Assembly (NCBI GenBank): GCA_947624715.1
Contig: CANQLO010000040.1
Location: 1-14,972 of the forward strand
Direction: 5' to 3'
Source of the DNA: an uncultured Clostridia bacterium
GTDB taxonomy: Bacteria; Bacillota_A; Clostridia; TANB77; CAG-508
Length of the DNA: 14,972 bases
The notes under the pieces were generated by a model. The model saw only the letters and a list, made by a program, of their open reading frames with translations, was not told the origin of the DNA and made no database searches. Positions 1-6,572 of this stretch are shown here, piece after piece; position 1 is the stretch's first letter, and every line of letters begins with the position of its first letter. The position numbers and the translations under genes are program-made.

Positions 1-20
1 AAATTTTTCATACAGATTTG

Positions 21-63
21 TGCCTTTCGCAGACGTAACGATAGCGAAGGCAAGAAAGGAATG
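21..63 (+). other. Leader hairpin and 14-nt repeat copy upstream of ypeB
   Basis: Bases 21-30 pair with 44-52 (TGCCTTTCGC against GCGAAGGCA, one bulged T) around a 13-base loop. The 14 bases at 50-63 (GCAAGAAAGGAATG) recur exactly at 13326-13339 in front of prfA. No T-run follows, so this is not an ordinary terminator. Reading frames 1 and 2 are open here from the window edge to stops at 79-81 and 62-64, so the tail of an upstream gene cannot be excluded; neither tail is one I recognise, and the expected partner gene sleB is not identifiable. Confidence 0.4.
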
Positions 64-144
64 ATAGTAAAAATGAACTAAATGAATATTTTAGTAGATT
101 TAGTAAAAACTACTAAAAATAAAATCTACAGAGAGGAAAAAATT

Positions 145-1536
145 ATGGGAAAGATTAAGGATAAAATTTATAATTGGAAAGATAGACTAAGGAATGAAAA
201 AATGCTTACATTGGTAGTTACTCTTGTAATAATAATAATAGCATTACTTGTGTATGCATATAAAGAATCAAGAAATTATAGACAATTAGCAGAAAACGGA
301 TATAATCATGCTTTTTATCAACTATTAGAGTATGTAGATGATACAGAAAAATTATTAGCAAAAGCAACAATATCATATAGCAGTGAACATGCAACTGAGA
401 ACTTTGCAAATATAAATAAAGAAACTGCACTAGCACAAGCATATTTATCAAGGCTCCCAATTCAAACACAAGAGTTGGAAAATACACAAAAATTTTTACA
501 TCAAGTAGGAGATTATTGTTATACAATTTCTAAAAAAACAATTAAGGGAGAAGAATTATCACAAGAAGAGTTAGATAATCTTAGTGTGTTACATGAAAAT
601 AGTGTAAATTTAAAAAATACATTATATCAATTAGAAGAAGATCTTTTTTCAGGGACAATTAGATGGGGAGAATTAGATAGTCAAGGCTCTAGGATATTTT
701 CACGTGAAGACGAAACTGTTACACAATCAAGCTTTTCTAACATAGAAGATGAACTACATCAATATTCAGGACTAATTTATGATGGAGCTTATTCAGAAGG
801 TTTGGATAATACAGAAATGGTAGGGCTTACTGGAGATGAAATAAATCAAGAAAAAGCAAAAGAAATTGTAAGAGATTTTATAGGAGAAGATAAAATAGAA
901 GAAATAAACTTTACAGAAGAATCACAAAATGCAAATATACAGTGTTATAATTTTAATGTAACTACTAAAAATAAAGACGAAAATTATTCAATAAGTGTAT
1001 CAAAAAAAGGCGGGCATGTTGTAGCAATGAACTGTGATAGACAAGTTAAAGATGAAAGTATAAGTCCAGAAGATGCAGTAAATAAGGGAAAAGAATTTTT
1101 ACAAAATAGAGAATATAAAAATATGAAAGAAACATACTATATGAAAGAAAATGGAGTTTTAACAGTAAATTACGCCTATATGCAAGATGATGTAATAATG
1201 TATCCAGATTTAATAAAAATAAAAATAGCATTGGACAATGGCGAAATTTTAGGACTAGAATCAACTAGATATTTAAATTGCCATAAGGAAACTAGAGACT
1301 TAGCAGAAGTTAAAATTACAGAAGAAAAAGCAAAAGAGCTAATTAATCCAAAATTAGAAATAATCGGAACAGACTTAGCCATTATACCAACTGAATGGAA
1401 TACAGAAATAATGTGTTGGGAAATAAAAGGAAAGACAGAACAAAATAATTTCTTAGTTTATATAAATGTAGAAACTGGAGCAGAAGAAGACATATTAATG
1501 ATAATAGATACACCAAATGGAACATTAACAACATAA
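145..1536 (+). CDS. ypeB: Spore germination protein YpeB (PepSY-containing)
   Basis: YpeB is a spore inner-membrane protein needed to assemble and stabilise the cortex-lytic enzyme SleB, which degrades spore cortex during germination. The product is 463 residues, close to the roughly 450 of the family. It has one N-terminal membrane segment at about residues 21-39 after a short basic stretch, a helical central region rich in E, L and Q, and a C-terminal half of PepSY-like repeats with alternating beta strands (for example around EKAKEIVRDFIGEDK). I chose ATG 145 because GAGAGG at 131-136 lies 8 bases upstream and the predicted membrane segment then sits close to the N-terminus. The longer in-frame start at 82 would add 21 residues with no clear ribosome binding site. 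sleB normally lies just upstream and would be outside the window. It implies a spore-former. Confidence 0.85.
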   Translation: MGKIKDKIYNWKDRLRNEKMLTLVVTLVIIIIALLVYAYKESRNYRQLAENGYNHAFYQLLEYVDDTEKLLAKATISYSSEHATENFANINKETALAQAYLSRLPIQTQELENTQKFLHQVGDYCYTISKKTIKGEELSQEELDNLSVLHENSVNLKNTLYQLEEDLFSGTIRWGELDSQGSRIFSREDETVTQSSFSNIEDELHQYSGLIYDGAYSEGLDNTEMVGLTGDEINQEKAKEIVRDFIGEDKIEEINFTEESQNANIQCYNFNVTTKNKDENYSISVSKKGGHVVAMNCDRQVKDESISPEDAVNKGKEFLQNREYKNMKETYYMKENGVLTVNYAYMQDDVIMYPDLIKIKIALDNGEILGLESTRYLNCHKETRDLAEVKITEEKAKELINPKLEIIGTDLAIIPTEWNTEIMCWEIKGKTEQNNFLVYINVETGAEEDILMIIDTPNGTLTT

Positions 1537-1558
1537 TTATATATTTATGTTTTTTTTT
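1530..1558 (+). terminator. AT-rich intrinsic terminator after ypeB
   Basis: AACATAA (1530-1536) pairs with TTATGTT (1545-1551) around an 8-base loop, and a run of nine Ts covers 1550-1558. The ypeB stop codon lies inside the left arm. The stem is short and AT-only, so efficiency is uncertain, but the long T tract and the promoter immediately downstream fit a transcription unit boundary. Confidence 0.5.
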
Positions 1559-1560
1559 AC

Positions 1561-1589
1561 TTGTAAAAATAAAATGAATAGCATATAAT
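1561..1589 (+). promoter_or_regulatory. Sigma-A promoter of murF-ddl-yqeK
   Basis: TTGTAA at 1561-1566 (-35) and TATAAT at 1584-1589 (-10) are separated by exactly 17 bases. Transcription should begin near 1596, giving a leader of about 20 bases before murF with GGAGAG at 1604-1609. Confidence 0.65.
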
Positions 1590-1614
1590 AGGAAAAAAGT
1601 AATGGAGAGAATGT

Positions 1615-2973
1615 ATGAAATTAAAAGAAATTATAGAAATCACAAAGGGAAAACTTGTATGTGGAGATGAAAATATTGAAGTACAAGATTTTGAAAGAGA
1701 TACAAGAAATCTAAAACAAGGTGATGTATATGTTGCAATAAAAGGTGAAAATTTTGATGGAAATAAGTTTTATAAAACTGCAATAGAACAAGGTGCTATT
1801 GCATGTATATTAAGTGAAATGCCGGAAGAAAAGCTTGGAAATATTATATTAGTAGAAGACACTATAAAAGCAGTTCAAGATTTAGCAAGATATAAAAGAA
1901 GTCTGTATAATATTCCAGTTGTTGCAGTAACAGGAAGTGTTGGAAAAACAAGTACAAAAGATATAATTGCATCTGTTATGTCACAGAAATATAATGTACT
2001 AAAAACACAAGGAAATCTAAACAATAATATAGGATTACCATTTACAATACTTAGTTTAAAAAATGAAGATGCAATGGTTATAGAAATGGGAATGAACCAT
2101 TTAGGTGAAATAAGTTTACTTACAAGTATTGCAAAACCAACTCTAGCTGTAATTACTAATATAGGAACAGCACATATTGGAAATCTGGGTTCAAGAGAAA
2201 ATATATTAAAGGCTAAACTAGAGATATTAGAAGGATTACAAGGAAATAGTGTAGTTATAAATAATGATAATGACTTATTAAGTGCTTGGAAACAAAATAG
2301 CATAAGTAAAGTAAATCAAATAGTATCAAGCGATAACTATAACGTTATTACTTATGGAATCAGTAATAAAGATAGTAATTATGTTGCAGAAGATATTAAA
2401 TTACATGAAAATAAAAGTATATTTAATATAAACGGAGAACAAATTGAAGTACCAGTTGCAGGAGAGCATTTTATATTAAATGCATTATGTGCAATAGCTG
2501 TAGGAAATTATTTTGAAATTCCAATGGAAAAAATAAAACAGGGAATATTAAATTTTGAATTAACTAAAAATAGAATGGAAATATTGAATCTTCCATCAGG
2601 TGCAATGATAATAAATGATACATATAATGCAAATTATGACTCTATGAAGGCAGCAATACAATATTTAGAAAAAATTGAAGGAAGAAGAAAAATAGCAGTA
2701 TTAGGCGATATGCTTGAACTCGGTGATTATTCAGAAAAATTACATAGAGGAATTGGAGATATAATTAAAAATATTGATATACTTATAACAGTAGGAAATC
2801 TAGGAAGATATATAAATGAAAATGCAAAAATATCTAATAAAATTCATTGTAATAGTAATGAAGAAGCATTATCTAGAATAAAAGATATTATACAACCACA
2901 AGATGCAATTTTATTAAAAGCATCTAATTCAATGAAGTTTGGTGAAATTGTTAATAAATTAAAGGAGGTATAA
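1615..2973 (+). CDS. murF: UDP-MurNAc-tripeptide:D-alanyl-D-alanine ligase MurF
   Basis: MurF is a cytoplasmic ATP-dependent ligase that adds D-Ala-D-Ala to the UDP-MurNAc-tripeptide, completing the pentapeptide precursor of peptidoglycan. The product has 452 residues, normal for the family. The N-terminal substrate domain (about 1-95) is followed by the ATP-binding motif TGSVGKTST at 106-114, then the central Mur ligase motifs NLNNNIGLP (about 137-145), EMGMNHLGE (about 158-166) and NIGTAHIGN. The C-terminal domain contains NDTYNANYDS and LGDMLELG. The start is ATG 1615 with GGAGAG five bases upstream. ddl, which makes the D-Ala-D-Ala substrate, begins one base after the murF stop, so the two are co-transcribed and probably translationally coupled. 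Confidence 0.96.
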   Translation: MKLKEIIEITKGKLVCGDENIEVQDFERDTRNLKQGDVYVAIKGENFDGNKFYKTAIEQGAIACILSEMPEEKLGNIILVEDTIKAVQDLARYKRSLYNIPVVAVTGSVGKTSTKDIIASVMSQKYNVLKTQGNLNNNIGLPFTILSLKNEDAMVIEMGMNHLGEISLLTSIAKPTLAVITNIGTAHIGNLGSRENILKAKLEILEGLQGNSVVINNDNDLLSAWKQNSISKVNQIVSSDNYNVITYGISNKDSNYVAEDIKLHENKSIFNINGEQIEVPVAGEHFILNALCAIAVGNYFEIPMEKIKQGILNFELTKNRMEILNLPSGAMIINDTYNANYDSMKAAIQYLEKIEGRRKIAVLGDMLELGDYSEKLHRGIGDIIKNIDILITVGNLGRYINENAKISNKIHCNSNEEALSRIKDIIQPQDAILLKASNSMKFGEIVNKLKEV

Positions 2974-2974
2974 T

Positions 2975-3967
2975 ATGGTAAAGCTTGCAGTTATTTATGG
3001 AGGAATGTCAACAGAACATGACGTTTCAATGATTTCAGGAAAAAATGTTCTTGATAATTTAGACAAGAGTAAATATGATATTTATCTATTAACAATTACA
3101 AAGGAAGGAAAATGGCTTGACAAAAGAGAAAGAGAGATTAAAGATATATTTAAATTACTGAAAGAAATGGATGTTGTTTTTCCAGTATTACATGGACTAT
3201 ATGGAGAAGATGGAACTTTACAAGGAATGTTAGAAATGGCCAAAGTTCCATATGTAGGATGTAAAGTTTTAGCATCTAGTATTTGCATGGATAAGGTATA
3301 TACAAAAGTAATATTAGAAAAGGCAGGAATACCTCAAGCAAAATACGTCTACATTAAAGAAGGCAATACATATATTGATGAAAATTTTGATGAAATAAAA
3401 TTAGAAAATGATGAAATAATTAAATTAGTAGAAGAAAAGTTGAAGTTTCCTGTATTTGTAAAACCATCAAATTCAGGATCTTCTGTAGGAGTTAATAAAG
3501 CAAAAAATGGAGCAGAGTTAATTAAAGCAATAGCAGAAGCTTTAATGTATGATAAGAAGATTCTAATTGAAGAAGCTATAGTTGGTAAAGAAGTTGAATG
3601 TGCCGTTTTAGGAAATGATGATGTAAAAGCATCAACAGTTGGGCAAATTTTATCGGCAGAAGAATTTTATTCGTATGATGCAAAATATGAAAATCAAGAT
3701 TCAAAAGTTATAATACCTGCAGATTTATCAGATGAAAAAATAGAAGAAATAAGAAAAATAGCAATAAAAGCATTTAAAGCAGTTGATGGAAGAGGACTTT
3801 CAAGAGTTGATTTCTTTGTTGAAAATGAAACAGAAAGAGTAATAATAAATGAAATAAATACAATGCCTGGTTTTACAGAAATAAGTATGTATCCAAAATT
3901 ATGGGATAAAGCTGGAATAACATATTCACAACTACTAGATGAACTAATAAATTTAGCTATGAAATAA
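2975..3967 (+). CDS. ddl: D-alanine--D-alanine ligase
   Basis: Ddl joins two D-alanines using ATP to supply MurF. The ATP-grasp protein of 330 residues has GGMSTEHDVSMISG (9-22), HGLYGEDGTLQG (73-84), the ATP-binding loop VKPSNSGSSVGV (162-173), the omega-loop motif FYSYDAKY (231-238), and NEINTMPGFTEISMYP (292-307) with the metal ligands E293 and N295. The tyrosine in the omega loop fits a D-Ala:D-Ala ligase rather than the D-lactate ligases of vancomycin resistance, as judged from family knowledge. AAAGGAGG at 2961-2968 overlaps the end of murF. It is the second gene of the murF-ddl-yqeK operon. Confidence 0.96.
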   Translation: MVKLAVIYGGMSTEHDVSMISGKNVLDNLDKSKYDIYLLTITKEGKWLDKREREIKDIFKLLKEMDVVFPVLHGLYGEDGTLQGMLEMAKVPYVGCKVLASSICMDKVYTKVILEKAGIPQAKYVYIKEGNTYIDENFDEIKLENDEIIKLVEEKLKFPVFVKPSNSGSSVGVNKAKNGAELIKAIAEALMYDKKILIEEAIVGKEVECAVLGNDDVKASTVGQILSAEEFYSYDAKYENQDSKVIIPADLSDEKIEEIRKIAIKAFKAVDGRGLSRVDFFVENETERVIINEINTMPGFTEISMYPKLWDKAGITYSQLLDELINLAMK

Positions 3968-3972
3968 AGAAA

Positions 3973-4020
3973 AAAGGAGGAAATGTTAGATTTTAGAACT
4001 AACATAGACTGGTAAAAGTG
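3973..4020 (+). promoter_or_regulatory. Hairpin between Shine-Dalgarno sequence and yqeK GTG start
   Basis: A near-perfect Shine-Dalgarno sequence (AAAGGAGG, 3973-3980) lies 37 bases before the yqeK GTG at 4018, too far for normal initiation. Between them, ATGTTAG (3983-3989) and CTAACAT (3999-4005) form a perfect 7-bp hairpin with a 9-base loop. Folding this out leaves about 14 bases between GGAGG and GTG. Alternatively, the ATG inside the left arm opens a 10-residue leader frame (3983-4015) that ends two bases before the GTG and could couple translation, although its own spacing to GGAGG is only 2 bases. An in-frame TAA at 4000-4002 rules out a longer yqeK start. Confidence 0.45.
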
Positions 4021-4584
4021 GAAATAGATGAACTAAAAAAAGAATTAAAAAAGTATTTAAATGATGATAGATATAAACATAGCTTATGTGTAATGGAGAT
4101 AAGCGGAAAACTCGCCGAACAATACAGAGTAAATAAAAAAAGGGTTATGAAGGCAGCTCTAATGCATGATATGGCAAAAGAGCTTCCTTTTGATGAATTA
4201 AAAAAATATGTAATAGATAACAAAATTTATGTTTCTAGAATGGAGATGTTTGTAGGAGTTACTTTACACGGAAAAGTAGCAGCAGATATGTGCAGAAAAA
4301 AATACAAATTTGATAGAGAAATGTGTATGGCAATTAGTAATCATACAACTGGAAAAACAAGAATGTCAATGCTTGAAAAAATAATTTTTATAGCAGATAA
4401 AATAGATGAAACAAGGACTTATGAAGGAGTAGAAGAACTAAGAAAATTAGCATTTGAAAATATAAATAAAGCTATACTAAAAAATATAGACAGCACAATT
4501 GCAAATAATATGAAAAGAGGCAAACCAATACTAGAAGAAAGTATAAAAACTAGAAATTATATATTGATTAATGAAAAAAAATAA
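4018..4584 (+). CDS. yqeK: YqeK-type HD-domain Ap4A hydrolase
   Basis: Proteins of this family are metal-dependent HD-domain hydrolases that cleave diadenosine tetraphosphate symmetrically to two ADP. The 188-residue product has the expected metal-site residues: H21, the HD pair H50-D51 in LMHDMAKELP, H84 in TLHGKVAAD, H109 in ISNHTTGK and D127 in FIADKIDETR; the last two motifs are typical of YqeK. Start: GTG 4018 is the only plausible start downstream of the in-frame stop at 4000-4002. Its Shine-Dalgarno sequence is separated from it by a hairpin. It follows ddl by 50 bases and probably ends the murF operon. The usual yqeK neighbours rsfS, nadD and obgE are not seen here. Confidence 0.88.
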   Translation: MEIDELKKELKKYLNDDRYKHSLCVMEISGKLAEQYRVNKKRVMKAALMHDMAKELPFDELKKYVIDNKIYVSRMEMFVGVTLHGKVAADMCRKKYKFDREMCMAISNHTTGKTRMSMLEKIIFIADKIDETRTYEGVEELRKLAFENINKAILKNIDSTIANNMKRGKPILEESIKTRNYILINEKK

Positions 4585-4592
4585 GCTATAAT
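4564..4592 (+). promoter_or_regulatory. Sigma-A promoter of the DnaJ-like gene
   Basis: TTGATT at 4564-4569 and TATAAT at 4587-4592 are separated by 17 bases. The -35 lies inside the 3' end of yqeK. Transcription should begin near 4599, just ahead of the GGAGG at 4611-4615. Confidence 0.55.
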
Positions 4593-4622
4593 AAAAATAC
4601 CATAATATATGGAGGATGTTAA

Positions 4623-5498
4623 ATGATTTTTAAGGATTACTATAAGATACTAGGACTAGAATCAAATAAAGTAAGTACTGACAAAATAAAAGCTGCATAT
4701 AGAGAAAAAGCAAAGCAATTTCATCCTGATATAAACGTTGGAAATAGTGATGCAGAGGTAATTTTTAAGGATATAAATGAGGCGTACAGAACTTTAAGTG
4801 ATTCTTCTTTAAGAAGAAAGTATGATTTTAAGTGGAATAAATATATTGGAAATAAAAAACAAAAAGAAAGAAAAGAAAAAAAGACATTCAAGGAAATGTT
4901 TTTAGATATATTTTTTGGAGGTATGTATAAGCAAAAAACAGCCAAAAGAACTATTCCAGAGTATGGAGAAGATATTGATACAGAAATAGATGTTTCAATT
5001 AAAGAAGCTTTTTGGGGAATACAAAAACAAATAAAATTAAGAGCAGTTAATGGAAAAGAAACATCGTTTTCTTTCAAAATACCAGCTGGAATTCAAAATC
5101 ATGACAAGATTAGAATTGTTGGACAAGGCAAAAGAGGAAAAAATGGCGGGAAAAACGGAGACTTATTAGTAATAGTAAATATTAAAGATGATAAGAAATA
5201 TAAATTAGTTGGAACAGATATTTATACAGAACTTCCAATTACACCATGGGAAGCAGCCCTTGGCACTAAAAAAACAATTAATTTACTAGAAGAGAATATA
5301 AATATAATTGTACCAAAATGTTGCAGTAGTGGAGAAAATATCGAAATAGTTGGGAAAGGATATAAAACAGGAAAAGGAAAAAGAGGCAATTTACATGTAG
5401 TTACAAAGATTGTATTACCAAAAAATTTAAGTAAAGAACAAGAAAAAGAATATATAAAGCTAAAAGAAATTGAAAAGTTTGATTTAGTTGACATATAA
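4623..5498 (+). CDS. DnaJ-class co-chaperone (CbpA-like, no zinc finger)
   Basis: This is a J-domain protein expected to stimulate the ATPase of a DnaK-type Hsp70 and deliver clients to it. The 291-residue product has an N-terminal J domain at about residues 4-70 with the diagnostic HPD at 34-36 (KQFHPDINVG). A very lysine-rich linker (about 75-100) replaces the usual Gly/Phe-rich region. Two DnaJ C-terminal beta-sandwich domains follow, with IPAGIQNHDKIRIVGQGK and a second copy around IIVPKCCSSGENIEIVGKGY. The cysteine-rich zinc finger of true DnaJ is absent, which makes it CbpA-like, a class with both chaperone and DNA-binding members. ATG 4623 has GGAGG seven bases upstream. It appears to form its own transcription unit; the next promoter overlaps its stop codon. 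Confidence 0.88.
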   Translation: MIFKDYYKILGLESNKVSTDKIKAAYREKAKQFHPDINVGNSDAEVIFKDINEAYRTLSDSSLRRKYDFKWNKYIGNKKQKERKEKKTFKEMFLDIFFGGMYKQKTAKRTIPEYGEDIDTEIDVSIKEAFWGIQKQIKLRAVNGKETSFSFKIPAGIQNHDKIRIVGQGKRGKNGGKNGDLLVIVNIKDDKKYKLVGTDIYTELPITPWEAALGTKKTINLLEENINIIVPKCCSSGENIEIVGKGYKTGKGKRGNLHVVTKIVLPKNLSKEQEKEYIKLKEIEKFDLVDI

Positions 5499-5516
5499 CC
5501 TAAAAAGTGCTATAAT
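5488..5516 (+). promoter_or_regulatory. Perfect consensus extended sigma-A promoter of the coupling-protein module
   Basis: TTGACA at 5488-5493 and TATAAT at 5511-5516 are separated by exactly 17 bases, and TG at 5508-5509 adds an extended -10 element (TGCTATAAT). Both hexamers are perfect matches. Transcription should begin near 5523, about 33 bases before the first gene. The -35 overlaps the last codons of the DnaJ-like gene. It is the strongest promoter in the window. Confidence 0.8.
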
Positions 5517-5555
5517 TAATGATAGTTTGACTAAGGAAAAAGAAAGAGGTGTAAA

Positions 5556-6080
5556 ATGGCTAAAGGATTTCAAGGTAAATATTTTAGTATAACTGATCCT
5601 CAAGGGGTTAATACAGTTATATATAGAATTAATGAAACTGCCAAGGAATTACGAGATAAGTATCCAAAATATACAGTCGAAAGACTAGTATTTTCTGAGG
5701 AGATAAATGGTACAAGCAAGAAAAAAACATTTTTTGTTGATTACCCAGAACCAGAAGGAGAAGACTTGGTTATATTATCTTTTGGACCACAGAAAGTAGT
5801 AGTTAATTTAGGAGTGCTAAAAGATGATAAAGTAAGGATTTCAAAGAAACCAATGCCAATTAAGTTTAATGCTTTATATTCAGAAACGCCAATGGAACTT
5901 AAAGACTTTAGATATACACCAAATTTAAAAAGACCAATAACAATTATTGACCCAGAGACGGCAGAAGAAGTTAAACCAATGATTTATTTAGATAAAGAAA
6001 CAAATGAAGTTAAAGGAAAATGTAAATTAAGACCATATAAATCTTATTTTAGTTTTGAAATAAGAGATAAGAATAAGTAG
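5556..6080 (+). CDS. Unrecognised protein, first gene of coupling-protein module
   Basis: I do not recognise this 174-residue protein. It has no signal peptide or membrane segment, is rich in K, E, P and Y, and alternates short hydrophobic strands with prolines (for example DLVILSFGPQKVVVNLGVL), so it is probably a soluble beta-rich protein. The C-terminal half is basic. ATG 5556 has AAGAGGTG immediately upstream and follows a perfect consensus promoter. The next gene's AGGAGG overlaps its TAG stop, and the VirD4-type gene follows, so a role in conjugative DNA processing or a mobile-element accessory function is possible by context only. It could equally be an unrelated passenger. Confidence 0.75.
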   Translation: MAKGFQGKYFSITDPQGVNTVIYRINETAKELRDKYPKYTVERLVFSEEINGTSKKKTFFVDYPEPEGEDLVILSFGPQKVVVNLGVLKDDKVRISKKPMPIKFNALYSETPMELKDFRYTPNLKRPITIIDPETAEEVKPMIYLDKETNEVKGKCKLRPYKSYFSFEIRDKNK

Positions 6081-6093
6081 GAGGATGTTTATA

Positions 6094-6393
6094 GTGAAAG
6101 AATATGATGTTACATCAACATTTCATGGAATCGAAAAAGAATTAGACAAATACAAAATGTCTACAAAAAATTATGGTGGATTAGGAGCAGAAATATTAGA
6201 AAATGATACTATGGAAATAACAGCATCTAATGCCATTCCAGAAATGGATATAGCTAATTTGACTAACGAACAAGTAGCTCAAATAAAAGAACAAGAAAAT
6301 AGAAGACCAACAGAGAGTGCAATTATTAGAAGAAGAGAAAGAGCAATGGCAAAAGTAGCAACACAAAGAGAAGAAGACCAACAATATAAGTAA
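6094..6393 (+). CDS. Unrecognised small protein, second gene of coupling-protein module
   Basis: The product has about 99 residues and no recognised domain. It is hydrophilic, with no membrane segment; the C-terminal half is strongly charged and helical (EQENRRPTESAIIRRRERAM and onward), which suggests a nucleic-acid or protein-binding helix. I chose GTG 6094 because AGGAGG at 6079-6084 lies nine bases upstream. The in-frame ATG at 6085 directly abuts that AGGAGG, leaving no spacer; using it would add three residues. The gene is closely linked to the 174-residue gene upstream (13 bases), and the coupling protein reading starts 35 bases downstream, so the three appear co-expressed. Function unknown. 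Confidence 0.7.
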   Translation: MKEYDVTSTFHGIEKELDKYKMSTKNYGGLGAEILENDTMEITASNAIPEMDIANLTNEQVAQIKEQENRRPTESAIIRRRERAMAKVATQREEDQQYK

Positions 6394-6428
6394 TAATTAA
6401 AACAAAACCAATGAGAAGGTAGAGTATT

Positions 6429-6572
6429 ATGGAAGATAATTTATGGGTTAAAATAAAAAAGCACAAGGTTGGTATTATTATAACTATTGTATTCTGGATA
6501 TTTGCGGAACTATTTGTAATAGCTCCGCTTGCCGTTGCAATAGGAGATAGTAGTGTCAATCGGTGTTTTTGA
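6429..6572 (+). CDS. Zero-frame N-terminal piece of the coupling protein (47 aa)
   Basis: Without frameshifting, translation from ATG 6429 (AGAAGG at 6414-6419 upstream) yields a 47-residue protein with a basic start (KIKKHK) and one membrane helix, and terminates at TGA 6570-6572 after an in-frame CGG at 6561-6563. The last residues before the CGG (GDSSVN) read on naturally into GVFDLGKF of the +1 frame, so I take it as the first membrane helix of the coupling protein. A separate small membrane protein is the alternative. Confidence 0.55.
   Translation: MEDNLWVKIKKHKVGIIITIVFWIFAELFVIAPLAVAIGDSSVNRCF

Noticed and set aside
1..81. C-terminal end of an upstream gene such as sleB
   Set aside because: Two frames are open here, but neither tail resembles SleB or anything I recognise, and the hairpin suggests a leader; too short to decide.
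6540..6563. RF2-style programmed frameshift stimulated by the AGGAG at 6542-6546
   Set aside because: The AGGAG is 14 bases before the CGG, much farther than the 3-base spacing in prfB, and it is better placed to serve the GTG at 6553. The second junction has no similar element.
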